64,000 nt of DNA from Brevundimonas subvibrioides (GTDB lineage: Bacteria > Pseudomonadota > Alphaproteobacteria > Caulobacterales > Caulobacteraceae). Position numbers and translations under genes: made by a program. Positions 7,440-16,400 of the stretch are shown one piece after another. Location: assembly GCF_002280785.1 (NCBI RefSeq), contig NZ_NCEQ01000013.1:62001-126000 (forward strand), written 5' to 3'. The first letter of the stretch is position 1, and each line of letters starts with the position of its first letter. A model generated the notes under the pieces. That model was given only the letters and a program-made list of their open reading frames with translations, was not told where the DNA came from and made no database searches.

Positions 7440-7955
7440 ATGGCTCACTACGCACGCATCCTGGCGACCCTCGTCCTGCTGGCCGCCGCCGCCGGCGGGG
7501 TGGTGTGGCGGCTGTGGAAACCCAAGGCGGAGCCCCTCTACGAGGAGCGGGCGATGCTGGGGGACGAGGTCCGGGCGCGGCTCCAGGCCCTGCGCGACGA
7601 GGACAAGTTCCACGCCGACGGGACCTATGCCGGGCCGAAGGGGCCGAAGAACCGGGCCACCCTGTCGGGGTGGGTCGATGGCGTGATCGACGACATCCTG
7701 GCCGAGGCGGACGGGCCGCTGGAGGCCTCGGACGTGGCCGGGCGGCTGGGGATCGCCATCGGGGCGGCGTCGAAACGGCCGGCGGCGGACCAGGCGCGGC
7801 TGCACGGCTATCTGATCGAGATCTGGTACATCCTCGGCTACCGCTCGGCGACGGGCTATTTCCCGGCCCCGGACGACGCGCCCGAGGGGTGGGCCGAGCC
7901 CCTGCCCCCCGGCTGGGCCGCGCCGGACCGGCCACGCCTGCTGACGCGGCGTTAA
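7440..7955 (+). CDS. Conserved hypothetical single-pass membrane protein
   Basis: A 171-aa protein with one N-terminal transmembrane helix (residues about 6-23, ILATLVLLAAAAGGVVW) and a soluble, mainly helical remainder. A segment around residues 82-125 (GWVDGVIDDILAEADGPLEA, then SDVAGRLGIAIG) could be helical but no motif is clear. The C-terminus is rich in Pro and Trp. No family recognised. It starts 65 bp from the divergent oxidoreductase and is followed at 49 bp by another small gene, perhaps co-transcribed. Confidence 0.6.
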   Translation: MAHYARILATLVLLAAAAGGVVWRLWKPKAEPLYEERAMLGDEVRARLQALRDEDKFHADGTYAGPKGPKNRATLSGWVDGVIDDILAEADGPLEASDVAGRLGIAIGAASKRPAADQARLHGYLIEIWYILGYRSATGYFPAPDDAPEGWAEPLPPGWAAPDRPRLLTRR

Positions 7956-8004
7956 CCGTTCAGGCGCAGGCTGGCTCCGGGGATACCGCCCGAGGAGGAC
8001 CAGA

Positions 8005-8406
8005 GTGTCCAGCATGATGACGTCCAGCAGCCGCATCCGCCGTGACCATTTCGAGCCCAGCGACAGCGACCCGCAGGAGCAGCGCAGGCTGCGCGGGCAT
8101 CTGGAACAGATCGACTACGCCGCCTTCGTCTCCAACCGGGAGGTGATCCCGCAGGTCCTGGGGCTGGGCGCCAACCATACCGAGCCGGCGGCCTTCCAGC
8201 GGCTGGCGGTGGCCGCTGCGACGGCGCGGGCGCGCTGGATCGCCGAGGCGCTGAGGCTGTCGGAGGCGGGCCAGGCCATCGGCCCGGCCGAGGCGGCGAG
8301 GCTTGCGGGCATGCGCGCCGCCTATGAGGAGCTGTCGGAGGCCTATGAAGGCCTGCGCCGCATGGTCGAGCGGGGCTACCTGCCCTACCGCGCGGCGGAG
8401 CGCTGA
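8005..8406 (+). CDS. Conserved hypothetical protein, helical
   Basis: A 133-aa protein, mainly alpha-helical by composition, without signal peptide or transmembrane helix. The region AAFQRLAVAAATARARWIAEA and the following helix suggest a small helical bundle. The GTG start at 8005 is chosen because a strong GAGGAGGA ribosome-binding site ends about 5 bases before it; the ATG at 8014 is the alternative. It follows the previous gene in the same direction and ends 9 bp from a convergent gene. Function not recognised. Confidence 0.6.
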   Translation: MSSMMTSSSRIRRDHFEPSDSDPQEQRRLRGHLEQIDYAAFVSNREVIPQVLGLGANHTEPAAFQRLAVAAATARARWIAEALRLSEAGQAIGPAEAARLAGMRAAYEELSEAYEGLRRMVERGYLPYRAAER

Positions 8407-8415
8407 GGCTTTGGT

Positions 8416-9372
8416 TCAGCGGCCCTGATTCAAGGGCTGGGGCGCGGTCGAAACGGGTGCATCCGGATCCGCCGGCGCGGGCGCGGCCGGGGTCGGCGGC
8501 TCCACGACCAGGGGCGCGGTCTGGATATAGGGCCGGGGCGCGGTCTCGACCGGCGCGGACGGAACCACCACGACGGGCGCGGCCTGGGTCGGGCGGCGCG
8601 GCTGGGTCGTGACTGGCGCGGCGGCAGCCGGCTCAGGGGCGGAGGTCGCGCGGACCGGCGCCGCAGTCTCGATCTCGGGTGCAGACTCCTCGACCTCCGT
8701 CGTCTCTGCGGGAGGCGCGGCGTCGGCGACCAGAGGCGTCGGGCCCGGAGCGACGGGCTGCGGGGCAGGCAGGGTGGCCAGCCAGATGAAGCCGCCGATG
8801 ACCACGAGGGCCGCGACGCCCGCGACGATCGGCCAGCGGTCGCCCCTGGCCACCTTCTGCATGGCCGCGCCCACGGTGGCGTAGATCGCCGGGGTCACGA
8901 CCACCGAAGGCAGTTCGCGTGGCTTGGCGGCCGGCTTCGCCTCGGTCGAGAGCGGCGGCGGCACGGTGACGGCGGGCTCCGGCGCCTCCGGCTCGATGAC
9001 GATTTCCTGCGCCGCAGGCGTCGGCTCGGGCGCGGCCTGGACCGGCTCGGGTTCGGGAGCGACGGGTTCGACGACAGGCTCAGGCGCGACCGGCTCTGGC
9101 TGGGGAGCCGCGGCCTCGACGACCGGCTCGACCGGAACTTCGGGCAGGACCTCGGCGGCGGGGGACGCAGCCCGGGCCGGGGGGATCATCGAGCCGGTCA
9201 GAATGCCTGCGCCCGACCGGCGGACGGGACGCGCCGCCGGGGCCGGGGCCACCCGCGGCAGGGGGCCGACGCGGAACACGGGCCGGGGCGGGCGCGACCA
9301 CACGATCTGGCCACGCACGAACGGCTCGGGCGGACGATTTTCGGCTGGGCCTAGAGGGGTCTCGGACGACAT
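8416..9372 (-). CDS. Proline/alanine-rich single-pass membrane protein
   Basis: A 318-aa protein. The N-terminal 150 residues are low-complexity Pro/Ala/Glu, then a cytosolic basic stretch, then one transmembrane helix (about residues 183-200, IVAGVAALVVIGGFIWLA), then a Pro/Ala/Thr-rich tail containing repeats like APVVVVPSAP and TAPRPYIQTAPLVVEPP. The design (disordered arm, one helix, disordered arm) suggests a cell-envelope spanning scaffold. It shares its layout with the protein at 16401-16943. No enzyme domain is visible. Low complexity makes homology assignment uncertain. Confidence 0.65.
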   Translation of the reverse strand: MSSETPLGPAENRPPEPFVRGQIVWSRPPRPVFRVGPLPRVAPAPAARPVRRSGAGILTGSMIPPARAASPAAEVLPEVPVEPVVEAAAPQPEPVAPEPVVEPVAPEPEPVQAAPEPTPAAQEIVIEPEAPEPAVTVPPPLSTEAKPAAKPRELPSVVVTPAIYATVGAAMQKVARGDRWPIVAGVAALVVIGGFIWLATLPAPQPVAPGPTPLVADAAPPAETTEVEESAPEIETAAPVRATSAPEPAAAAPVTTQPRRPTQAAPVVVVPSAPVETAPRPYIQTAPLVVEPPTPAAPAPADPDAPVSTAPQPLNQGR

Positions 9373-9435
9373 GGCAGGCGTCTTAGCGGCGAACGACGGG
9401 GGCGTCCAATGCCAGGACTTTAACCGACCGTACCG

Positions 9436-9717
9436 TCAGCGAACCTCGACGCCCTTCCAGAAAGCCATTCGACCGGCGATCTCGACGGCGGCGGACTTTG
9501 GCTCGGGATAGTACCAGACGGCGTCCTTGTTCTCCTTCCCGTCCACGACCAGCGAGGAATAGGAGGCCGTCCCCTTCCACGGGCAGATCGAGGTGGTCGT
9601 CGAGGCCTTCAACACGGCCGGATCCACCGCGTCACGCGGAAAATAGTGGTTGCCTTCGACCACCACGGTATCGTCCGAGCGGGCGATCACCACCCCGTTC
9701 CAGGTCGCAGTCGTCAT
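9436..9717 (-). CDS. DUF427 domain protein
   Basis: A 93-aa protein made entirely of a DUF427 domain: WNGVVIARSDDTVVVEGNHYFP at the start, then TTTSICPWKGTASYSSLVVDG and VWYYPEPKSAAVEIAGRMAFW. These conserved Cys-Pro-Trp-Lys-Gly and Tyr-Pro-Glu-Pro motifs define the family. The domain is a small beta fold of unknown function. It is 12 bp downstream of an ABC permease gene on the same strand, so it may be co-transcribed with the exporter. Confidence 0.9.
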   Translation of the reverse strand: MTTATWNGVVIARSDDTVVVEGNHYFPRDAVDPAVLKASTTTSICPWKGTASYSSLVVDGKENKDAVWYYPEPKSAAVEIAGRMAFWKGVEVR

Positions 9718-9729
9718 CTGTCATCTCCG

Positions 9730-10497
9730 TCAGGTTTTGAGCCGATAGCCGGTCTTGAAGATCCATCCGACGACCGCGAGGCAGGCGACGAGGAATCCGC
9801 ATGTCGCCAGTAGGGACCACACGATAGGCACGTCGCCGGTCCCGTAGAAGCTCCAGCGGAAGCCGGAGATCAGATAGACCACCGGATTGAAGTGGGTGAT
9901 CGTCCGCCACGGCTCCGGCAACATGTGGATCGAATAGAAGGAGCCGCCCAGGAAGGTCAGGGGCGTCACCACCAGCATCGGGATGAAGTTGAGCTGCTCG
10001 AAGCTCTGGGCCCAGATGCCGATGATGAAGCCGAACAGGCTGAAGGTCGTCGAGATCAGGATCAGGATGGCCAGCATCCAGACCGGGTGCAGGATCTGCA
10101 GCGGCACAAAGAGCGACGCCGTGGCCAGGATGATCAGACCCAGCACCGCCGACTTGGTCGCCGCCGCCCCGACATAGGCCAGGACGATCTCGAACGGCGA
10201 CACGGGCGCGCTGAGCAGTTCGTAGATCGTGCCGGTGAATTTCGGGAAATAGATGCCGAAGGAGGCGTTGAAGATCGACTGGGTGAACAGGCTGAGCATG
10301 ATCAGGCCAGGCACGATGAAGGCGCCGTAGGGCACGCCGTCGATCTCGGTCATGCGGCTGCCGATGGCCGAGCCAAAGACGACGAAATACAGGGCCGTCG
10401 TGATGACGGGCGTGACGATCGACTGCCACAGGGTGCGGAGGGCCCGCGCCATCTCGAACCTGTAGATGGCCCAGACGCCGTAACCGTTGAAGGTCAT
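9730..10497 (-). CDS. ABC-2 type transporter permease
   Basis: A 255-aa integral membrane protein with six predicted helices, of the ABC-2/NodJ-YadH group. The typical motifs [13 protein letters not shown] and [20 protein letters not shown] (the coupling-helix region) are present, as is [14 protein letters not shown]. It forms the channel for the ATPase encoded immediately upstream: its start overlaps that gene's stop by ATGA (10494-10497). The exported substrate is unknown; related pairs export lipids, polysaccharides or drugs. Confidence 0.92.
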   Translation of the reverse strand: MTFNGYGVWAIYRFEMARALRTLWQSIVTPVITTALYFVVFGSAIGSRMTEIDGVPYGAFIVPGLIMLSLFTQSIFNASFGIYFPKFTGTIYELLSAPVSPFEIVLAYVGAAATKSAVLGLIILATASLFVPLQILHPVWMLAILILISTTFSLFGFIIGIWAQSFEQLNFIPMLVVTPLTFLGGSFYSIHMLPEPWRTITHFNPVVYLISGFRWSFYGTGDVPIVWSLLATCGFLVACLAVVGWIFKTGYRLKT

Positions 10498-11447
10498 GCG
10501 GCGGCTCCGGTGCTGGCGGCGGCCGGGTCGCGACGGACCAGGCTGACGAAGATGTCCTCCAGCGAGCTCTGGCGGGTGTTCAGGTCCTTGAAGGCGATGC
10601 CGAGGTCCGAGAGTTTGCGCAGCAGGGACGGCACGCCGGTCTGCTCGGCATTGGAATCGAACACGAACTCCAGCTCATTGCCCTCGTCGCGCAGGGTCAG
10701 GTCCCACTCCGCCAGTTCGGGCGGCAGGACCTCCAGCGGGTCCTGCAGGTTGAGGGTCAGGGTCTTCCTGCCCAGCTTCTTCATCAGCTCGGTCTTGTCC
10801 TGCACCAGGATCAGTTCGCCCTTGAGGATGACGCCCACCCGATCGGCCATCTCCTCGGCCTCCTCGATATAGTGGGTGGTCAGGATGATGGTGACGCCGC
10901 TCTCGCGCAGGCGACGCACCAGGTTCCACATGTCGCGACGCAGCTCGACGTCCACCCCGGCGGTCGGTTCGTCGAGGAACAGGATGTCAGGCTCGTGGCT
11001 GAGCGCCTTGGCGATCATGACCCGGCGCTTCATGCCGCCGGACAGGGTCATGATCTTTGCGTCCTTCTTGTCCCACAGGCTGAGGTCCTTGAGGACCTGT
11101 TCGATATGGGCGGGATTCGGGGCCTTGCCGAACAGACCCCGGCTCAGGGTCACCGTGGCCAGCACCGTCTCGAAGGCGTCGGTGGTCAGTTCCTGGGGCA
11201 CCAGGCCGATCTTCATCCGCGCCTGACGGTAATCCTTTTTGATGTCGTGGCCGTCGGCCGTGACCGTGCCGGTCGAGGGGGTGACGATGCCGCAGATGAT
11301 GGAGATCATCGTCGTCTTGCCGGCGCCGTTCGGGCCCAGCAGGGCGAAGATCTCGCCCTTGCCGATCTGGAGGTCGGTGGGTTTCAGCGCCTGCAGCCCG
11401 GAGGCGTAGGTCTTGCTCAGGCCCTTGATGTCGATGACCGGCGGCAT
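10494..11447 (-). CDS. ABC transporter ATP-binding protein (YadG-like)
   Basis: A 317-aa ATPase with Walker A GPNGAGKT (residues about 38-45), the signature [15 protein letters not shown], Walker [16 protein letters not shown] and the switch histidine in [13 protein letters not shown]. An extra C-terminal domain of about 90 residues is usual for this export subfamily. The ATG at 11447 was chosen over an ORF start 138 bp upstream because it has a GGAGA ribosome-binding site and starts directly with the ABC fold. It is translationally coupled to the permease. Confidence 0.93.
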   Translation of the reverse strand: MPPVIDIKGLSKTYASGLQALKPTDLQIGKGEIFALLGPNGAGKTTMISIICGIVTPSTGTVTADGHDIKKDYRQARMKIGLVPQELTTDAFETVLATVTLSRGLFGKAPNPAHIEQVLKDLSLWDKKDAKIMTLSGGMKRRVMIAKALSHEPDILFLDEPTAGVDVELRRDMWNLVRRLRESGVTIILTTHYIEEAEEMADRVGVILKGELILVQDKTELMKKLGRKTLTLNLQDPLEVLPPELAEWDLTLRDEGNELEFVFDSNAEQTGVPSLLRKLSDLGIAFKDLNTRQSSLEDIFVSLVRRDPAAASTGAAA

Positions 11448-11562
11448 TCGGCGCGTCTCCCCAGCGGCCGAAGCGCCGTGGCCGCAATATGGCGACGTTC
11501 GATCGCGGCTCAAGGCGCCGGAGGCGGGGAAGTCGCCAACGGCTGACATTTCGAAGCCGTAT

Positions 11563-11593
11563 GCGGACATGATCAATGTCCGCAATGGGTGGT
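11563..11593 (+). repeat. Short repeat, GCGGAC..ATGTCCGC..ATGGGTGG type, left copy
   Basis: Contains GCGGACAT-gatca-ATGTCCGC (an 8-bp inverted repeat) followed by AATGGGTGG. A related copy in the same orientation lies at 13328-13368, so the FAD dehydrogenase gene is flanked by direct copies. Such TGTCCGC..ATGGGT sequences are common short repeats in alphaproteobacterial genomes. Confidence 0.7.
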
Positions 11594-11704
11594 GGGCTCA
11601 ACTGACGTCTGCAACGGGTCGAGAGCGGTCTTTGAGCTTTCGCCGGGAAGGCGACGCCCATCTTCCTCATGCCTTTGGCGTCGCCAGCGGCTACAAGGCC
11701 GCCG

Positions 11705-13327
11705 ATGTTGCGCCTGTCCGAACTCAAACTGCCTCTCGACCACGCGCCGGAGGCCCTGCCCGCCGCGATCGCCGCGCGCCTCGGCGTGCCGGCGCACGAC
11801 CTGCTCTCCTGGTCGGTGTGGAAGCGGGCGCATGACGCGCGCAGGAAGTCGGCGATCCTGAAAGTCTATATCCTCGACGTCGAGGTGAAGGATGAAGCGG
11901 CGGTGCTGGCCCGCTTCGCGAACGACGTGCACGTGCAACCCACCCCGGACGTCGCCTATCGGCATGTCGCCGTCGCGCCCCGGGACGGAGGAAAGGCCGA
12001 GCGCCCTAGACCCGTCGTGATCGGGGCCGGGCCGTGCGGCCTGTTCGTCGGGCTGATCCTGGCCGAGATGGGCTTCAGGCCGATCATTCTCGACCGCGGC
12101 AAGGTGGTGCGGGAACGGACCAAGGACACCTGGGAACTGTGGCGCAAGGGCAAGCTGCACCCGGAATCCAACGTCCAGTATGGCGAGGGCGGCGCGGGCA
12201 CCTTCTCCGACGGCAAGCTCTACAGCCAGATCAAGGATCCGCGCTTCCTGGCCCGCAAGGTGCTGACCGAGTTCGTCGCGGCCGGGGCGCCGGAGGAGAT
12301 CCTGACTGACGCCCACCCGCACATCGGCACCTTCCGCCTCGTGACCATGGTCGAGTCCATGCGCAAGAAGATCGAGGCCCTGGGCGGCGAGTATCGGTTC
12401 GAACACCGGGTCACCGACATCGAACTCGACAAGGGCGCGATCCGGGGCGTGCGCCTGCACACCGGCGAAACCCTGGAGGCCGACCACGTGGTCTTCGCCA
12501 TCGGCCACTCGTCGCGCGACACCTTCCAGACGCTTTATGAGCGGGGCGTCCATATCGAGGCCAAGCCGTTCTCGATCGGCTTCCGCATCGAGCATCCGCA
12601 ATCCTGGATCGACCAGGCGATGTTCGGCCCCTGCGCCGGACACCCCGATCTGGGGGCGGCGGCCTATACGCTGTCGCACCACTGCAGCAACGGCCGCACC
12701 GTCTACAGCTTCTGCATGTGCCCGGGCGGCACGGTGGTGGCGGCGACCAGCGAGCCGGGCCGCGTCGTGACCAACGGCATGAGCCAGTATTCGCGCAACG
12801 AGCGGAACGCCAACTCCGGCTTCGTGGTCGGCATCTCGCCAGAAGATTACGGGAGCGACCACCCGCTGGCGGGCATCGAACTGCAAAAGGAACTGGAGAG
12901 CCTCGCCTACGTGGCCGGCGGCGGCGACTATTTCGCGCCAGGCCAGCTGGTCGGCGACTTCCTGGCGGGCCGCGCCTCGACCGATCTGGGGGAGGTGGTT
13001 CCCAGCTACAAGCCGGGCGTGCGCCCGACCGACCTGGCGCCGCTGATGCCCGACTATGTGATCGCCGCCATGCGCGAGGCCCTGCCTGTGTTCGGCCGCA
13101 AGATCGCCCGCTACGACGACGCCCAGGCGGTGCTGACCGGCGTCGAGACCCGGAGCTCGTCCCCGATCCGCATGACCCGCGGCGCCGACTTCCAGAGCCT
13201 GACCGTGCGCGGCCTGTTCCCGGCCGGCGAAGGCGCCGGCTATGCAGGCGGCATCCTCTCGGCCGCCGTCGACGGGATCAAGGTGGCCGAGGCCGTCGCC
13301 CGGTCGATGGTCGGCGAGGCGGCATAG
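11705..13327 (+). CDS. FAD-dependent dehydrogenase (COG2509-like)
   Basis: A 540-aa flavoprotein. The dinucleotide-binding motif is PVVIGAGPCGLFVGLILAEMG (about residues 106-126), preceded by an N-terminal domain of about 100 residues typical of this uncharacterised FAD dehydrogenase family. Other conserved stretches: ESNVQYGEGGAGTFSDGKL, CMCPGGTVVAATSEPG, and a C-terminal FAD site, GLFPAGEGAGYAGGILSAAVDG. Substrate unknown. The start at 11705 gives MLRLSELKLPLDHAP, the usual start. Single gene between two short repeats. Confidence 0.88.
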   Translation: MLRLSELKLPLDHAPEALPAAIAARLGVPAHDLLSWSVWKRAHDARRKSAILKVYILDVEVKDEAAVLARFANDVHVQPTPDVAYRHVAVAPRDGGKAERPRPVVIGAGPCGLFVGLILAEMGFRPIILDRGKVVRERTKDTWELWRKGKLHPESNVQYGEGGAGTFSDGKLYSQIKDPRFLARKVLTEFVAAGAPEEILTDAHPHIGTFRLVTMVESMRKKIEALGGEYRFEHRVTDIELDKGAIRGVRLHTGETLEADHVVFAIGHSSRDTFQTLYERGVHIEAKPFSIGFRIEHPQSWIDQAMFGPCAGHPDLGAAAYTLSHHCSNGRTVYSFCMCPGGTVVAATSEPGRVVTNGMSQYSRNERNANSGFVVGISPEDYGSDHPLAGIELQKELESLAYVAGGGDYFAPGQLVGDFLAGRASTDLGEVVPSYKPGVRPTDLAPLMPDYVIAAMREALPVFGRKIARYDDAQAVLTGVETRSSSPIRMTRGADFQSLTVRGLFPAGEGAGYAGGILSAAVDGIKVAEAVARSMVGEAA

Positions 13328-13368
13328 GCGGACCTGCTCGATGTCCGCCATGGGTGGGTAGCGGACAT
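13328..13368 (+). repeat. Short repeat, GCGGAC..ATGTCCGC..ATGGGTGG type, right copy
   Basis: Begins one base after the stop codon of the FAD dehydrogenase gene: GCGGACCTGCTCGATGTCCG followed by CCATGGGTGG and a further AGCGGACATG. Same orientation as 11563-11593. Confidence 0.7.
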
Positions 13369-13373
13369 GAAAA

Positions 13374-13399
13374 CGGCCCCGCCGTCGCCAGCGGGGCCG
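13374..13399 (-). terminator. Rho-independent terminator of the IPTL-CTERM gene
   Basis: A perfect 9-bp stem (CGGCCCCGC / GCGGGGCCG) with an 8-base loop. Read on the minus strand it is followed by TTTT, just downstream of the minus-strand stop at 13422. Confidence 0.75.
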
Positions 13400-13421
13400 A
13401 TCACAGATCGGGAAGAGCGGC

Positions 13422-14027
13422 CTAGACGGCCATCTGTCGCCGCTGGATGTAGAGCGCAGCCCCACCCGCCAGGATCAGGCCGAACAGGATCAGCGCCCAT
13501 TCCGACAGGGTTGGAACCGGGACCGGGGCAGCGACCTGAACGACTTCGAAGGTCGTATCGATGCCGGCCTGTAGACCCGTGCCACTAATGAAGCCGATCC
13601 CGCCCGCGTAGGTGCTTGCGGCGCCTCGCAGGGACGCTGCGTCGAACGAGAAACTGTAGACGTTACCCGACGTGACGGGCAGCGGCGTTCCGAGCGTTAT
13701 CGTCTGAAAGGCAAAGCCGGGCGTCGCGTCGGTCAAGTTGACGGCCTGGCTGTAAAGAGGCGAGCCGGCCGCATTAAAGACTCCAGTGCCTGTGCCGTTG
13801 TAGAACCGGACCGTCGTGGCGTTATTGGCCTCAGCCACGACCCGAATCTGGGTCACAGTACCCGTCACGGTCGCCGTGAAAGACTGCCCCACGAACGTAG
13901 ATGCGCCAAAGCTCCCGCCATTGGCTGGTACAGAGATTGTCTGGGCTGTGGCGGGAGCCGCGAGCGCGATCCCGAAACAAGCGATCAAAACGAGCCCGAA
14001 GGCACGCAGACTGGAAACGCTAGTCAT
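13422..14027 (-). CDS. Secreted protein with IPTL-CTERM sorting signal
   Basis: A 201-aa exported protein. Residues 1-28 are a Sec signal peptide ending APATAQT. The middle about 140 residues form a Gly/Ser/Thr-rich beta domain without Cys. The C-terminus carries VPTLSEWALILFGLILAGG then ALYIQRRQ, the IPTL-CTERM tripartite signal: (I/V)PTLSEW motif, hydrophobic helix, basic end. Such signals resemble PEP-CTERM and are presumably cut by an exosortase/rhombosortase-type enzyme; none is encoded in this window. Possibly a surface or matrix protein. Its own terminator follows. Codon use is less GC-rich than neighbours. Confidence 0.85.
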   Translation of the reverse strand: MTSVSSLRAFGLVLIACFGIALAAPATAQTISVPANGGSFGASTFVGQSFTATVTGTVTQIRVVAEANNATTVRFYNGTGTGVFNAAGSPLYSQAVNLTDATPGFAFQTITLGTPLPVTSGNVYSFSFDAASLRGAASTYAGGIGFISGTGLQAGIDTTFEVVQVAAPVPVPTLSEWALILFGLILAGGAALYIQRRQMAV

Positions 14028-14456
14028 GTTCTATTTCTCGAAAAGGGGATTGATTTTCCTCAGGTATAGCAAGCTTGACCGTAGTCAATCGACCGTTCCT
14101 GATGTCGTGTTTGGAGGGCTTGCTGTTCGCGCATCGGGCGAGATCGGGCTACGGAAGCGGACATCGAGCTTCCGCCGAAAAGACGACGCGGCCGCGTGGC
14201 TCAGCATTCGGTTTTCCGCGCGGGAGCCATCCCAAAACTCCGGCGTTGAACGGCTCCGCCTGTTCGAGACGACATGGCCGCTTCCCTCTCCAACCTCGGC
14301 ATCGGCCGCCTGCGTTCCGGCGTCAGTCGCCTGTTCGACCGCTTGCGCTTCCGGCGCATCCGCGTGCCGAAAGATCTGGCCGCCGAACGGTCCGGCGCGT
14401 CCGCCGGGGGAACTGACCTCGTATCTGTGGTTTTCCATTCAAAGCGAGGACTGCCG
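14028..14456. other. Divergent intergenic region, no gene recognised
   Basis: Contains the upstream region of the minus-strand IPTL-CTERM gene and of the plus-strand lipocalin. Several overlapping ORFs exist on both strands but none has a good ribosome-binding site or family-like sequence. A fragment GAAGCGGACATCGAGCTTCCGC (14154-14175, given as a landmark) resembles the GCGGACAT repeats nearby. Confidence 0.5.
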
Positions 14457-14996
14457 ATGTCGATCCGAACCCTGGTCATGGCCGCCGTCGCGGCCGTCGG
14501 CGTCAGCGCCTGCGCCACCTCCATACCCGCCGATCAGGTCCGCGCGCCCCAGCCGGCGCGAGCGGTGGATCTGGAGCGGTTCTACTCCGGCCGCTGGCTT
14601 GAGATCGCCCGCCTGCCGATGAGCCTGACCGACGGCTGCGTGGCCGGCGCGACCAACTATGTCATCCAGTCGCCGACCCGGATCGGCGTGCGCGACACGT
14701 GTCAGCAGGACACGCCGGACGGTCGCGAGAAGGCCATCGGCGCCTCGGGCACGATCCTCGACCCCGGCTTCAACGCCAAGCTCCGGGCGCGGTATCTGGG
14801 CGGTCTGATCACCTGGGAATACTGGGTGCTGGACCACGCCGAGGACTACAGCTGGTTCATCTCGGCCGATCCGAAGTTCGAGAAACTGTGGATCTACACA
14901 CGCGAGGTTCCCGACGCCGCCGAACGCGCCGCCCTCGTCGAGCGCGCCCGGTCGCTGGGCTATGATGTCAGCCGCCTCGAATTCCCCGCCTTCTAG
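14457..14996 (+). CDS. Lipocalin-family lipoprotein (Blc-like)
   Basis: A 179-aa lipoprotein: signal peptide with lipobox VSAC (Cys near residue 19), then a lipocalin domain. The diagnostic first motif appears as [14 protein letters not shown], and later [19 protein letters not shown] matches the conserved YxxxWVL..DxxYxW stretch of bacterial lipocalins; IYTREV is the third conserved region. Bacterial lipocalins are outer-membrane proteins that bind lysophospholipids or fatty acids during envelope stress. The start at 14457 is preceded by GAGGA. The next gene follows after 10 bp and is also a lipoprotein, suggesting an operon. Confidence 0.9.
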   Translation: MSIRTLVMAAVAAVGVSACATSIPADQVRAPQPARAVDLERFYSGRWLEIARLPMSLTDGCVAGATNYVIQSPTRIGVRDTCQQDTPDGREKAIGASGTILDPGFNAKLRARYLGGLITWEYWVLDHAEDYSWFISADPKFEKLWIYTREVPDAAERAALVERARSLGYDVSRLEFPAF

Positions 14997-15006
14997 GATC
15001 CGAACC

Positions 15007-16326
15007 ATGCGCCACACCCCCCTCGTACTCACGGTCTGCGCGGCAGCCCTGACGCTCGCGGCCTGCGGAAGCGGACCGATCGCGCCCGAGGGCTCGACCT
15101 ATGGCGCCGGGCCGACCCTGGTCGAGCCGCACAGGAACCTGTTGGCGCCGACGGTGAATATCGCTCCGGCGGTCGGGTGGCCGGACGGCGTCAGGCCGAC
15201 CGCGCCACAGGGGTTCCGGGTCCAGGCCTTCGCGAGCGGCCTGGATCACCCGCGCTGGCTCTATCGCCTGCCCAACGGCGACATCCTCGTTGCCGAGACC
15301 AATGCGCCGCCCAGACCAGAGGGACAGTCGGGCGGGCTTCGCGGTTGGGTCATGGGTCTGGTGATGAAGCGGGCGGGCGCGGCGCCGCCGAGCCCCAACC
15401 GCATCATCCTGCTGCGCGACGCGGACGGCGACGGGGTGGCGGAGACCAGGTCGACCTTCGTTGATAACCTGATGTCGCCGTTCGGCATGGCCCTGGTCGG
15501 GGACCGGCTGTTCGTGGCCAATGCCGACGCCGTCGTCGCCTTCCCCTATCAGGCGGGCCAGACGCAGATCACTGCGCCGGCGACCAAGATCGCCGACCTG
15601 CCCGCAGGCCGGAACCACCACTGGACCAAGAGCCTGGTCGCCTCCGCGGACGGGACGAAGCTCTATGTCGGCGTCGGGTCCAACTCGAACATCGGCGAGA
15701 ACGGGATGGACGAGGAGGAAGGCCGCGCGGCCATCCACGAGATCGACATCGCCACGGGCGCCCAGCGGGTCTTCGCCTCGGGCCTGCGCAATCCGGTCGG
15801 TCTGGCCTGGCAGCCAGACAGCCAGGCGCTTTGGGTCGCGGTCAATGAGCGGGACGAGCTCGGCAACGACCTGGTGCCCGACTATATGACCTCGGTGCGG
15901 GACGGCGGCTTCTACGGCTGGCCCTGGAGCTATTACGGCCAGACGGTCGATGCTCGGGTCCAGCCCCAGGATGCGGCCAGGGTCGCCGCGGCCCTCGCGC
16001 CCGACTATGCGCTGGGCGCCCACACGGCGTCGCTCGGTCTGACCTTCTACCAAGGGACCGCCTTCCCGGCCGCCTACAGCCACGGCGCCTTCGTGGGTCA
16101 GCACGGATCGTGGAACCGGGAGCCGAAGGCCGGCTACAAGGTAATCTTCGTGCCCTTCGCCAACGGAAGGCCATCGGGCGCGCCGCAGGACTTCCTGACC
16201 GGCTTCCTCAACGCCGAGGGCGAGGCGATGGGCCGGCCAGTCGGGGTGCAGGTCGATCGGCTGGGCGCCCTGCTCGTCGCAGATGACGTGGGCAATGTCA
16301 TCTGGCGGGTCGTTCCGGCGACCTGA
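15007..16326 (+). CDS. PQQ-dependent sugar (sorbosone-like) dehydrogenase, lipoprotein
   Basis: A 439-aa lipoprotein (lipobox LAAC) with a six-bladed beta-propeller of the soluble glucose/sorbosone dehydrogenase family. Visible blocks: [106 protein letters not shown] and [16 protein letters not shown]. The catalytic His and the PQQ-binding Arg/Asn of the family lie in these blocks. It would oxidise a sugar or aldehyde in the periplasm and needs PQQ, whose biosynthesis genes are not in the window. A strong terminator follows. Confidence 0.88.
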   Translation: MRHTPLVLTVCAAALTLAACGSGPIAPEGSTYGAGPTLVEPHRNLLAPTVNIAPAVGWPDGVRPTAPQGFRVQAFASGLDHPRWLYRLPNGDILVAETNAPPRPEGQSGGLRGWVMGLVMKRAGAAPPSPNRIILLRDADGDGVAETRSTFVDNLMSPFGMALVGDRLFVANADAVVAFPYQAGQTQITAPATKIADLPAGRNHHWTKSLVASADGTKLYVGVGSNSNIGENGMDEEEGRAAIHEIDIATGAQRVFASGLRNPVGLAWQPDSQALWVAVNERDELGNDLVPDYMTSVRDGGFYGWPWSYYGQTVDARVQPQDAARVAAALAPDYALGAHTASLGLTFYQGTAFPAAYSHGAFVGQHGSWNREPKAGYKVIFVPFANGRPSGAPQDFLTGFLNAEGEAMGRPVGVQVDRLGALLVADDVGNVIWRVVPAT

Positions 16327-16355
16327 GCGCGGGAACGCGGTAACGCGGACAGCAG

Positions 16356-16383
16356 AAAGCCCCCGGCGCGAACCGGGGGCTTT
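16356..16383. terminator. Bidirectional terminator between convergent genes
   Basis: An 11-bp stem (AAAGCCCCCGG / CCGGGGGCTTT) with a 6-base loop, lying between the stops of two convergent genes. The A and T ends allow it to work in both directions. Confidence 0.85.
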
Positions 16384-16400
16384 CCTGTCCTGGCCGCCAA

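Noticed and set aside
11573-13465. 630-aa minus-strand ORF opposite the FAD dehydrogenase
   Set aside because: Antisense shadow with no family-like motif; its ends lie in the short repeats.
14085-14438. Minus-strand ORF of 117 aa upstream of the lipocalin
   Set aside because: No ribosome site, no recognisable domain, and it overlaps the likely promoter region.
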